From: Agaricus subrufescens
Taxonomy: Eukaryota; Basidiomycota; Agaricomycetes; Agaricales; Agaricaceae
Assembly (NCBI GenBank): GCA_029945375.1
Contig: CM057062.1
Location: forward strand, 1,054,001 to 1,118,000
Length of the DNA stretch: 64,000 bases
Direction of reading: 5' to 3'
A model generated the notes under the pieces. That model saw nothing but the letters and a program-made list of their open reading frames with translations, was not told the DNA's origin and made no database searches. The position numbers were made by a program, and so were the translations under genes. This document shows positions 10,256 through 20,665 of the stretch, one piece after another. Position 1 is the stretch's first letter; each line of letters begins with the position of its first letter.

Positions 10256-12439
10256 ATGGTCGCCCCCTTATACGTTACGGCCTCTGGCCTGCTCTTTCAT
10301 GCTGGAAAGATCCTAGTTCTTACCGTTGGTCTCCCCGCGCGAGGCAAAACACACATTTCACGAGCATTGGAGCGATACTTGCGATGGACGGGTGTCAAGA
10401 CTCAGGTTATCAGTATGGGCGATTATCGACGCAAGACGTTGGGAGGTGCACAGAAGCTGCCGCCTGATTATTTCTCTTATGGTCTGTATCCGAGTCTTAC
10501 CCCCTGAGATGCCTGACGGACTCGTGTGTATCAGGTACGAGATCGCCTGAGACAGAGGAGTTGAGGAAGAGTGTTGCGCTGGGATGTGAAGAGTTGATCT
10601 GGGGGTTCTTTGATTCGGGAGGACAGGTGGTGATTTATGATGCTAACAATGGTACGAGAGCGGCTAGAGAAGCGATGGCGGAGAAGTTTGAGAAAAAGGG
10701 TATTCATATTATTTTTCTTGGTGAGCCTTTTCTTTGATTTTTTTTATTGATGGTTCATTAATGATATTGTAGAATCCTGTTGCGACAAGCAAGAGGTTAT
10801 TGAAAGAAACATCCGTAGTGTCAAGATCTCATCTCCGGATGTATGCGTCCTTCAAGGTTTTCGACTCTAGTCCTGGCTGATTTGTTTATGTTCTCGATTA
10901 TAGTACAAAGGATGGGACCCTGATAAAGCTGTTGAAGATTATTACGGTCGTATTAGGGATCGTGAACGATTCTACGAACCAGTCGAAGAGCTCACATGGC
11001 CATATATCCGCATATTCAATGTTGGCGAGAAGATATTGTTGAATGTGCGTAGTACATTATCCTGGATACGATTTTTCTCAATTAAGACGTTATTTGCCTC
11101 CTATAGAAAATTCAAGGTTACCTCCAAGTACGATTCATATTCTTAAACCGAAAGAGCTAATCAAAGTAACACATATATCAATACAGTCCAGAATTGTCTT
11201 CTTCCTGATGAACATCCACAACCGATTTCGTACAATATGGTTTGCTCGTGTGCGTCTCATCCTTCGTTACATACTACCCTGACATCTCATGAAATGGCTT
11301 TCAGTCAGGTCAATCGTTGATTGAACACTCGTATAAAGCCGACTCTGACCTTTCACCTGCGGGCTGGCAATATGCTGAGAAACTCAAGGATACTGTTCTT
11401 TCGCGGAGGATGAAGGTATTACAAGAACGTGGTATAGATCCGGCTCAACGTAAACTTGTTGTAAGTACCACTATCGTGAAAACACGACGTTGATACTGAT
11501 ATATGCTATGTAGATATGGACTTCAACTCGCCGGAGGGCTCATCATACTGCTTGGCCTTGCCTTTCTAGTCCCCTACCAGGAGATCTTGAATCAGCAGAT
11601 ACTCAACTTTCAGAAATCCTCCCAGATGCAAGAAACGATGTGCTTGGGAGTAAACTTAACCCAAACAAAACTCTTAAATTACCGATCCAGGGGATAGTTG
11701 CGAGAGACGCGCCCGTTCATACTCCCCGTCTCAGACCTATCTCCGATGCTCTCGCTGATGGACTCGGCTTGGGGGCGCCTAGTGGTGCTTCCACACCTCT
11801 TCTTCAGTCGAAACAATCCAAGGCGGTTATTCCTGAAATAAAGGTTGTAGAGAAGACGCAAATGTTGGAGATTAATCCTGGGATTTGGGATGGTTTGACT
11901 CCGGATCAGGCGAAGAAATATTATCCAGAGGATTGGGATAGGTTTACGAAGGATCCGTATTCGTATCGTGTACCACGAGCGGAGAGTTATCATGATCTAA
12001 GTGGTATGTATATATGTGTTCTGTTGAAAACCCACGTCATGCTGAGTTCATGTTTGTAGTTCGATTGGAGCCCATTCTGATTGAGCTCGAACGTGAAAGT
12101 GAAGATCTTTTGATCATAGGCCATGCATCCGTCATTCGATGTCTTCTCGCCTACCTTGTCGGTCTTCCAGCGGCAGAAATCCCAGCGATCGAAATTGCTC
12201 GTGGTGATTTATTGGAGATTGTTCCTGCGTCGTATGGCGTTCATAGTCGAGCGTTCCATTTTTGGGATGGGCCGGGGAGGACTGGGGAAAGCGATGGGCT
12301 GGCATTGGGCAAGGATCAGAATAATTTTTATGAGAATTATGCGGAGGACACGAAGGGAAAGAGGATTTCGTTTACGGGTGGGGATGTTTTTGGGAATGGG
12401 CTTGCAGGGCAATTACATGGTATGAGAAGGGATTTGTGA
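10256..12439 (+). CDS. PFK26: 6-phosphofructo-2-kinase with inactive-looking fructose-2,6-bisphosphatase domain, 576 aa
   Basis: Makes fructose 2,6-bisphosphate from fructose 6-phosphate and ATP, the cytosolic activator of glycolysis. Nine exons: 10256-10481, 10535-10720, 10773-10840, 10904-11044, 11107-11127, 11187-11249, 11305-11460, 11514-12003 and 12060-12439. The kinase domain has P-loop GLPARGKT (residues 25-32), GDYRRKTLG, YDANNGTRAAR and SVKISSPDYKGWDP. The phosphatase domain shows FARSGQS (236 region) where bisphosphatases have RHGE, so the phospho-accepting His is Ser. The second His motif IIGHASVIRCLLAYL is kept. Budding-yeast Pfk26 also carries Ser here and lacks phosphatase activity (established knowledge). 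About 85 low-complexity residues split the phosphatase domain before INPGIWDGLTP. Exon 5 is only 21 nt. Confidence 0.87.
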
Positions 12440-13228
12440 GAGAAGTTTTCCTTTGATTGTATATAATAGTGACTTGATTGTTCTCTCGGGCTGTGTGTTA
12501 TTCTTTGTGACATGAGGGTTTAGTAGGTGGATAGATATTGGGAAAGAGGCGGCAAGGCAAGAATCTGGTATAAGAATCCAAAACCTTAATGTAATATTCA
12601 TCGGTACTGAATAAAGGTTTCATTGACAAACTATTGGTAGAACTTGGCGAGCTGAGCCAGTAATCATCATCAGTAAGGCTCTTTGGACTAACAAGGCGAC
12701 CAGTGAAGCTTCAAGGACTATGCAAGCTTTGCCCATGCGCTTCCTGCGCCAGTCCCCACCTAGGGTAAGTTACTTCCGCCGCACTCGAAGAGACAGCTCG
12801 TCGGCGGCCCGGAAGTGACTGATTCCTGCGGGCGGTTTATACGGCTTTTGATCTCATTTACATTCTTGAATAGCCAAATATTCGTGACGCGATCATACTA
12901 CTTGGCGTGCGCCACTGCATTCGTGGAGTCGAATCAACTCCTGAGGCAGCGAGCGCCTCAGTAGGATGCTTTTATTCTTTTATCATCAATGGTGAGGAAT
13001 CTGATGCAAGAACTTGATGCCCGGGTATAAATGATATCCTGTGTGTTTGGTACAAGGCATCCGCGTTCGCCGCTCCCTTTTGCTATTCATCATCTCGCTC
13101 CCTCCTCCACAAGACCATCCACTGCCAGGATTGTTCAATTATATTTTTTTTCAACGCATTCGCGTTCTTCTTGTAGGCCCCCTGAGAATATTATCGATAT
13201 AGGGGCTAGGACATCTGTTGTTGTTTGC
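12440..13228. other. Intergenic, with a TATA-like box near the right end
   Basis: No gene is recognised. The right part leads to the coiled-coil gene; a TATA-like box lies at 13026-13032. Confidence 0.5.
13026..13032 (+). promoter_or_regulatory. TATA-like box upstream of the coiled-coil gene
   Basis: TATAAAT lies about 200 nt before the proposed ATG at 13229, consistent with a promoter followed by a 5' UTR. Confidence 0.4.
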
Positions 13229-13870
13229 ATGAATTCCAGGTACGGATCATAAATGAATCAGGGTCAAAGCACACCATACTGTAAATATGTGATATATAAC
13301 GTGGCAACGTCGTTTTGGAATCCAATAATCGCTTTCTGTGTTGTGCACCCATCTGCGACAGAGCCAATAACCAGGGGTCCGATGCATCATTCTTCCTTTA
13401 ATACTCGCGCGCACGCTCCACGGTCAACAGCACCTGCACCACCTGCACCACCAGCGCCACCAGTGTCGGCATCAGCAAGTTCATTGCCCCTTCCGTCGTC
13501 TGGAAACGTTTATTCAGAAAGTATCCACGGAGCAGCAGATCGCTTAATCCACTTGTTCAACGCTGAATTGTCCCAAGAAATTCAGGCTACATGGGCACAC
13601 TTGGAGGCTGAACGCGAGAAGATTTTAAGGGAGAGGATTGAGATCAGACAAGAGAGAGAGGCGATGGAACGTGAGAGGGTGATTTGGAGACAAGGGGGGC
13701 AGTATGCTGAGGACGTTGCTCATGCTTCTGGAAGACTGAAGGATAAGGAGATTGGTAGGCTGAGAAGTGAGAACCAAGAGCTCAAGGTTCAAATTCAGGC
13801 GTTGCAGGTTAGGTTAGACGACATCTCAACACGAGGTCTGATGGTAGAGGGTTCACAAGGTGAACCTTAG
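13229..13870 (+). CDS. Small coiled-coil protein of unknown function
   Basis: Not recognised. The preferred model is a short first exon, 13229-13239 (ATGAATTCCAG), spliced over 13240-13374 to 13375-13870, giving MNSRGPMHHSSF. The phase fits and both ends are GT-AG. Without splicing, translation could start at 13253 or 13384 in the same main frame. The protein has an Ala/Pro-rich stretch (PAPPAPPAPP), then a long charged helix with heptad character from about LIHLFNAELSQEI to LKVQIQALQVRLDDI. It is rich in Glu, Arg, Lys and Leu, which suggests a coiled coil. No bZIP basic region with the usual Asn/Arg pattern is seen, so DNA binding is not claimed. Similar small coiled-coil proteins are common in agaricomycete genomes, but that is general experience, not a hit. 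Confidence 0.5.
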
Positions 13871-14204
13871 TCTTGTACCCTTTCTCTCTTGATACCCAAG
13901 TTTAACTCGGCGACTTGGGTATAGGAGCTAGTGAAGAACGGTCGGTCGACATCACGGCCTGCAAAGGGTAGCCCCTAGAGTTATAAATACGCGTGTCAAC
14001 ATTGTAGACCCGGATCTAGATCGGCAAGTCATGCGGGCAAAGAAGTACCACGAATCCACTATCAACAACGCATGAGCAATAGCTAAACTGCTGTTTGGCA
14101 GATTGGTTATCGGACAGAAGCTTGATCCTGGGTACGTTTTGACTGTATTTATACGTCGTACGAATTTTGGTTATCAGAATTTTCCCCTTTCTTCTTTCGT
14201 CACT
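13871..14204. other. Short intergenic region with TATA-like box
   Basis: TATAAATA at 13982-13989 lies about 220 nt upstream of the permease ATG. Nothing else is recognised. Confidence 0.4.
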
Positions 14205-17084
14205 ATGTCTGAAGAGAAATTCGATTCGATACACCATAATAGCTCTCTGGAAAAGGGAGAAATTATCGAGACCAGTACAGTTGTTGTAGCTGGTGAAGAG
14301 TATGTCATGATCATTTTCATATACATCTTCTGTAATCGCCTCGCTTTAGGCATCGATTTGATGTGCACGATATCGATAAAGTCCAGCGACGTCTAAAACA
14401 AAGGCACATTCAAATGTTAGTGATGTCATGTTCTTATTTTAAACGGATCTAGAACAACTTATATCATCAAATGTATTAGGATTGCCGTCGGTCCACAGTC
14501 TTGCAATAGCATGACATAGATCACCTAAAGTTTTTCCATACAGATTGCTGGAACCATCGGAACGGGTCTGTTTCTGGGATCTGGGGGTACATTGCACACA
14601 GCGGGTCCAGCTGGTGCTCTGATAGCCTACCTCCTTGTGGGTAGCGTTGCTTACTCGTATGATTGATCTCTCTTTGGATCGTTTCTTTTGCACTTATCTT
14701 CTTGTAAGGACGCTTTGTTCACTTGGCGAGATGACGACTTGGGCTCCCATTTCTGGTACCTTTCCCCATTTCGGTGAGAAAGTCATTTAAAACCAACTAT
14801 ACATGTCCTTCAATGACACAGCTGAACCGTAAAAATGTAGCTGCACGTTGGGTTGATCCGTCTCTTGGTTTTGCCCTTGGCTGGGTAAGAGTTTTCTATC
14901 CTTTGGAGTTGATCCTATACTTATTCTTGATACTTGAATGGATTTTCAGAATTACTTTTATACTAGCGCGTGAGTTCTATATTCATTCTGGCTAGAATAA
15001 TTGAATGAAACTCCATACCTCGTAGGATGACGATTCCAACAGAAGTTAGCGCTTCGGTCGTATTGATCACGTTTTGGGATCATAATGTGGGGTTATCCAT
15101 TTCTTTAGATATCCGACTTCTGAGTCTGACGAACCGATATCTAATTCTCGATTTCAGGATCATCACGCCGCTATCTATGCAGCTGTAAGCACTCAATTTC
15201 ATCCTTGAACTCACAAATCCCAACCACTCGATTGAGGTTTTGGCCATCACTATGTGCGCGATCAATATTTTTGGTGTCAGGTATACATTTCACCCAGTAA
15301 GATAGACTCCGTCTAATCGTGCTTTCATTAGGTGGTTCGGAGAGGGTAAGTTTCATAAATCAATTTTAAGCGCGGTCAATGATTGAAGGTGCTCCTTCAA
15401 GCGGAGTTCGTTTTTGCAATGATCAAAAGTAGGCGACAAAAAGTTCTAGGCTTGTCAAAGCGATTTTTGACGAGTTTTAGTATTGCTAATCATTGCTCTC
15501 TTGCTGTCGGGTTTGATTATCGACCTCGGAGGAGGACCTGACCATCAGCGGACTGGTTTCCGGGTAGGTACTCAAGTTGACCTGGACTGGAGCCTGTCTT
15601 AATCAACTTCTAGTACTGGAGTAATCCAGGTGCCTTCAATCGTGCTAACCTCGTCAGTAATATCAGCAATGATCGCCTTCTGGCGTTTATCAATGTTCTC
15701 GTACAAGCTACTTTCGCTTTCCAAGGTATAGAAGCGGTTGCCATGTAATATTTCTGGTAGTCTTATCACTTCATTGTGGCTAATGAGATGTATAGTGCCG
15801 CGTCAGAGACGGAAAGTCCGCGTCGTAATGTTGTGAAGGCCATTCGTCGTGTTTTCTGGCGGATTGTTATCTTCTACGTATGTTTTAACATACGTGATTC
15901 TATGTCTAAACTCTAATTTGTATGGAAGATTTTGGGCATAATAGTGGTTGGCATGTTAGTTGCCTACAACGACGACGCTTTACTTAATTGTATGTGTCTC
16001 TCGACTTCATGTGTACCTTGACTTTATCTACCTGTCACTCTAGCGGTTGGAACTGCTGCACAATCCCCATTCGTGATTGCTTTTAACCGCGCAGGTGTCA
16101 AAAGTGAGTCAAGAGCGTTCCAAAATATAGTGTGTTAATACTGAGGTATTCTGAACAGTCTTCCCCCACATCATTAATGCGTGCATCTTCACTAGCGCTT
16201 TCTCAGCCGGAAACAGCATGTTATACTGTGCCTCTCGCATTTTATATGGTCTTGCGCTTCGGGGTCAAGCTCCCGGGTATCTCACCCGATGCACGAAGAA
16301 CGGTCTACCAATTGCCGCAATCGGTACAGCCGTGAGTGTTTTTCTAGAGTATTTTAATATTTCCATCTTACAAAAAAGTAGTCCGCTTTTGCTGCTCTGT
16401 CATTTATGGCTGTCTCCAAGGGAGCAGAAACAGCCTTCACGTGAGTTGAGACGCGAGCCTATTAGTCTTTAAAGTGACACAATATTTTCGTCTAGTTGGT
16501 TATATAGCCTAACAGCCACAGGGGGGTTCTTCAGCTGGTTCTCGATCAACCTGACATACTCACGTTTCCGTATGTGATGGATTCGCATAATTTCTATCGA
16601 TTTTTTTGACAAATGCTTCATCCAGGCGCTGGGTTGAAAGCACAGGGTATTGACCCCAAATCCAAAACTTACAATAGTATCCTTCAGCCATATCTCGCCT
16701 ACTGGGCCATGTTCTGGACGTCATTTTTCATTTTGATGAATGGCCTTGTAGTTTTTTGGGATTGGGATACCTCTAAGTTTCTTACCTCCTGTAAGTACCC
16801 CCTACATCCCATTGTTTCATGTGGTTTACTTTTTCTTGGTTAGACATAAATATTCCTATATTCTTGGGCCTATACGCTATCTGGAAAATAGGCAAGCGTA
16901 CAAAATTTTGGAAAGTATCCGAGATGGACTTCTACACTGTACGTATACGCGGAACATCACATATACTTAGGCATCGACTTGATCTCGTCTTCTATTATAG
17001 GGTATTCCCTCGTTGGAAGAGACAGAGCTTCCACCCTTGAAACCGCGGAACGTCTTTGAAAAAATGGCGGAGGTGCTATTTTAA
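14205..17084 (+). CDS. Amino-acid permease (APC/YAT family), 549 aa, 23 exons
   Basis: Plasma-membrane proton-coupled amino-acid importer by family. Exons: 14205-14299, 14350-14415, 14480-14486, 14544-14656, 14709-14773, 14841-14884, 14950-14969, 15026-15086, 15158-15184, 15237-15280, 15332-15345, 15402-15428, 15481-15563, 15614-15744, 15796-15877, 15929-15989, 16044-16103, 16159-16331, 16382-16440, 16496-16569, 16626-16790, 16844-16938 and 17001-17084. All 22 introns are 50-71 nt, GT-AG, phases consistent. Family blocks: [95 protein letters not shown] and [14 protein letters not shown], in order. Twelve membrane segments are expected. Exon 3 (7 nt) is needed to restore HIQM-IA-IAGTIG. Exons of 14, 20, 27 and 27 nt also occur. 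Substrate range cannot be read from sequence. Confidence 0.9.
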
Positions 17085-17752
17085 TCCTTTTGCTGTTTGC
17101 AATTTGGGAAATGTATAGATGGCTTATATAATACAGCCACCTTTCGTTACACCATCGTGATCACGAGTTGCCTCGATTGGTTCTTCAGCTAGGACTGTTT
17201 TCGCTTTGACTGAGTTATGTTCTTCTTTCATAACCTATATACCGGCTATTTCTCATGGATCGCATTGTCTTTATCATTAACAACCAAGTCCTCTCAGACC
17301 TTGGCTGGTGATTTCTAATCTGTTCTCAATCTTCTTCCCCCCTGACTTTCGTAATGCCATTTCATACTGTGTCAATCTTGAATTTCGCAGGAGAATTTGG
17401 TAGACATCTCCAATTAGGGATGTTTGTCTTAATGACTTGGTGCTTGCCCTACTGACTTGGCGGTCGCCACGATTTCGTAATTTGAATATACTAGCCCCCA
17501 GAACGACACGATGATGGTGCCTGGTTGCATTTCATTCATTTCATTTGTAGCGCCTTAGATGTGGAGTCAAGCCAAACAACTGAGTATATATTTATGGGTT
17601 TCTAGGAAGCCCTTAGTCCCATCAGCTCTTCATTTCCGCTCCAGTGGCTAACCCGACAAAAGGTCACCTTCCATACGAGTAAGTCTTCAGACGATGAGTA
17701 ATCTACCACAAATCCTCATTTTTTGCCACTTAGACTGAGGTTGAAGCATTGA
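17085..17752. other. Intergenic
   Basis: No gene is recognised between the permease stop and the membrane-protein start. AT-rich TATATATTTAT near 17585 is a possible TATA region for the downstream gene, but it is not decisive. Confidence 0.45.
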
Positions 17753-19861
17753 GTGATGACGTTAATTGTATCCAATATTTCCGTAGCGCAAGCTGCTACT
17801 ATTATCAACTCCACACTCGCATTCGTGCAATTCACATTCCCAGTATCCGTCGTCGTTTTGGTGGTCTACTTCATGCCGAAGACAAATTCTGCCCTTTCGT
17901 GGAGTTCACTTAGTCGCACTATCCACTCATCTTTGTGGCCGGTCTTACTTCGGTCCGAATCAAGCAAAACTAGCTCAGCTGGTGCTGCCGTGTTCACTCT
18001 CACGAGTCTTATCACAGTTAGTACAGTCCTTCTAGCCATTGCCGGGGTCATTCTGCCATTAGGCCTTCGTCAAGGTCCCCTTGTACCAGTGAATCCGAAA
18101 AACCTGTCGGCCGAGTATATACCAGATACATCTCCGATCGGACTCGCTACAACACCCCACCGCGACACTTTTCAATATGGTCGCACTTGCGGGCTTTCTG
18201 TCTCTATACCCTGTCCAGGAAGTCCTGACAACGTGAATACATCCCTTTACGCACCAACAACTGTTGACATTTTCAACAGTACGCCCCATGGTCCTTTTTC
18301 CATTCAATACCGACTATTCTTTACCTCCGACTCTTTCAATCGCAGTTCTGGTATTTTAGGAACCGTTCAGTCCAATCTGCTCCGTGAAGATATCTTCTCT
18401 ATTGAAGGCCTCATTGTCGACATGTCTACGACAAATCCTGGCGTTGGATTTTGGAATATGACCATGCCATCACTATCATCTGGAGGGACGTGGTCGGAGG
18501 AGGTCCTTTGGCTTGAACCCGTCACTGCATGTGTTGATACGAATTTGACGGTTGAGTATATCATATCCTTCGGGCCGAGTACCGCGGCAAATGTTGGCTC
18601 GTTCAATATCATCGACCATGGCGGGTTCTACAACCTGACCCGCGACTATCCCCAATCAAATCGTGACGGTCAACACATAAATCTTGAACAACATGCATAT
18701 AAAGGAGCGATATTGAGTAATCGTTTCGCAATGCTTTTCCTCAATACGAGCCGCGAATCCTCTTATGATGGGAGGAATTATACGTTGGAGGCCGACGTTA
18801 CTACTACCCTCAATGTTCAGGTTGGGCTCGGACAAAATGCCTATATGCCCCTTGGATACTTCAACGAAACTGATAACACCATTGCCACGACTGTATGTAA
18901 AGGATTCGGCCCAGGGGATACCGCCAATCTCACAAATACTGAAGTATTTTGTGGTATCTTTCTTGCACCCGCTGTTCGTAACGATGGTGGAGACCCGAGA
19001 GTATTTGATATGGGCTCGAGGTGGAGCCAGCGCCTTCATGCATGTGCTAGCACTACTCGCGCATCGATCCAGACAACTACCTTTTCTACGCTCAATACTT
19101 CCAATATTGGAGACCTCCGAATAACGCGCCAGCTCTTGCACCAGCCAGTTCTGTGGGCTATGGAAAGGACAAACTTAAACATTGCAGATGTTAATCTGAT
19201 GTGGGGACGAGTAGATGATAAATACGAAGGAGACCCATCACTTTGGACCACTCGTAGCGAAGGTCTATACCTTCCTGCAGGATCAGCAGGAATTTTGGCT
19301 CCTATTCTGTCTCCCGGAGAACCATTAACCACTCATAGTGCTGGATGGGCAACTGTGTATAAGTCCACAAGAGGCCAGACTCTCACAGACTACGCTGGTA
19401 TTTCCGATTACGCTGTCAAAGCAAAACTCCAGTCCCTCATCGACCAAGACCCTATTCACGGACACGAAAACATTCGTAATATCATCTGGACCGACATCAT
19501 GAGCAATACTGTGCTCGGAAGCACCATGAAGTCAACTTTGGTGGTTATGCCTAATCATCCGTCTATCGAGTACGACTTCAGATTCGCGATACCTGGTTTT
19601 GTCCTCCTCCTGTTATGGCTTCCTTCAATCGTGACCGCCCTCATGCTTGTTTTGACTCGGATGTTGGAGTTGAGATATCTAAGGCAGGTCCTCGACCATA
19701 CGTCTGTTGGTCGAGTAGCCAATGGATCATCCTTGCTTCGCCCAGAAGTTCATGAATGGACTTCGGGAGACAGGCTCACTCTGCCGTATTCGTTTGTCGA
19801 CAGAGGCTTAGATGAATATTCCGCCCACAAAGGGCATAAACACGAGGAGAAGAGAAATTAG
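17753..19861 (+). CDS. Large membrane glycoprotein-like protein, 702 aa, unknown function (intact copy of a three-copy family)
   Basis: Not recognised as a characterised family. Single exon. A hydrophobic segment lies at about residues 17-42, another at about 80-105 (LITVSTVLLAIAGVILPLGL), and a third near 615-640 (FAIPGFVLLLLWLPSIV). Between the second and third is a domain of about 500 residues rich in NxS/T sequons (for example NST, NLT, NRS, NMT), so it is probably lumenal or extracellular and glycosylated. The second Met (17756) aligns better with the two pseudogene starts (MVLIVSTISV, MIYVVSQLSV) than the first Met. Conserved blocks shared with the relics include WGRVDDKYE, ATIIN and VLDHTSVGRVANGSSLLR. 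A cell-surface receptor or adhesion role is possible but not shown. The downstream LINE has not disrupted it. Confidence 0.7.
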   Translation: MMTLIVSNISVAQAATIINSTLAFVQFTFPVSVVVLVVYFMPKTNSALSWSSLSRTIHSSLWPVLLRSESSKTSSAGAAVFTLTSLITVSTVLLAIAGVILPLGLRQGPLVPVNPKNLSAEYIPDTSPIGLATTPHRDTFQYGRTCGLSVSIPCPGSPDNVNTSLYAPTTVDIFNSTPHGPFSIQYRLFFTSDSFNRSSGILGTVQSNLLREDIFSIEGLIVDMSTTNPGVGFWNMTMPSLSSGGTWSEEVLWLEPVTACVDTNLTVEYIISFGPSTAANVGSFNIIDHGGFYNLTRDYPQSNRDGQHINLEQHAYKGAILSNRFAMLFLNTSRESSYDGRNYTLEADVTTTLNVQVGLGQNAYMPLGYFNETDNTIATTVCKGFGPGDTANLTNTEVFCGIFLAPAVRNDGGDPRVFDMGSRWSQRLHACASTTRASIQTTTFSTLNTSNIGDLRITRQLLHQPVLWAMERTNLNIADVNLMWGRVDDKYEGDPSLWTTRSEGLYLPAGSAGILAPILSPGEPLTTHSAGWATVYKSTRGQTLTDYAGISDYAVKAKLQSLIDQDPIHGHENIRNIIWTDIMSNTVLGSTMKSTLVVMPNHPSIEYDFRFAIPGFVLLLLWLPSIVTALMLVLTRMLELRYLRQVLDHTSVGRVANGSSLLRPEVHEWTSGDRLTLPYSFVDRGLDEYSAHKGHKHEEKRN

Positions 19862-20401
19862 TGAGAATTTGTGCAAAGTAACTTTTGTCCTCGGTTACAT
19901 CCTCTTCATTACGTCAACTAGGTCACTTGCGCCTCTGTGCCCGATAGTCATAGGGACCGTAGCAGAATAATACGCTATTTGTTCAAAAGTCCTGGGTCAT
20001 CGCCAGTGCCATTTCATGGAGCGATGTATTCTAAACCTTCAAGCTTCAAGCTTGAGGCCTGAGGCTTGAGGTTTTGCCCGTACCAGTGCTGCCGAACGAT
20101 CTATAACATGTATGCGGTCCACGTGGCATGGTCCTGGCATTGGGGTCATGGTCGTGCCAAGAGAACCCACTCCAGCCATCATAAACAACCCCTGACAATC
20201 TTCTTCCCAACCCTGCTTAAACCCCAGTATCCCGCTCCCAGAAATCGCTCTTCAGTTGGTAAAGATAACAATAAGTATTGATTTCAAAACGTCCGGTAAA
20301 CGCGGCAATAAATTTTTCTTCAAGTCAGAATCAATCACGACAGGACAGTCACGCGGCAAGCAGATCCTTATCCTGCTTTTCATAATCAGAATACGAGTGT
20401 C
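19862..20401. other. Intergenic sequence up to the LINE target site
   Basis: No gene is recognised. It contains a small CTTCAAGCTTCAAGCTTGAGG-like palindromic tract near 20037-20075. The LINE target duplication starts at 20402. Confidence 0.45.
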
Positions 20402-20415
20402 ACTCGCCTGAAATC
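20402..20415 (+). repeat. Target-site duplication, left copy, of the LINE
   Basis: ACTCGCCTGAAATC is repeated exactly at 31885-31898, directly after the poly-A tail. A 14-bp direct repeat flanking a poly-A-ended element is the signature of target-primed reverse transcription. Confidence 0.85.
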
Positions 20416-20648
20416 CAAAGTATCACCTCCTTCTTGCCTCTTACCTTCATCATCCCAGTGAAAAAGTAGCGCATAGCAAGGAATACATTGTGTCTTTAGG
20501 CCTACCAGCCTCCACATGAGCAAATCTTGCGTTCCAGATCCCCAACCATCTCCCCCTCCTCTCCTCCCTCCTGACTTTGACTCCATCGCCGCATGCCGCG
20601 CAACTCGCCTTGCTGCCAAGCAAGCTAAACGCGCCATTAGAGCCCAAG

Positions 20649-20665
20649 CTACATCAGCAAAAAGT
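20649..20665 (+). repeat. Left TIR of the nested 2.16-kb element
   Basis: 17 bp, identical to the reverse complement of 22788-22804. Confidence 0.85.

Noticed and set aside
13253..13870. bZIP transcription factor
   Set aside because: The coiled-coil part has no basic DNA-contact region with the bZIP Asn/Arg pattern.
18656..19141. Minus-strand 161-codon open frame inside the membrane-protein gene
   Set aside because: It is antisense to a frame conserved in two paralogous relics.
20037..20075. CTTCAAG/CTTGAGG palindromic tract as a transposon end
   Set aside because: It is short and imperfect, with no partner repeat or flanking duplication found.
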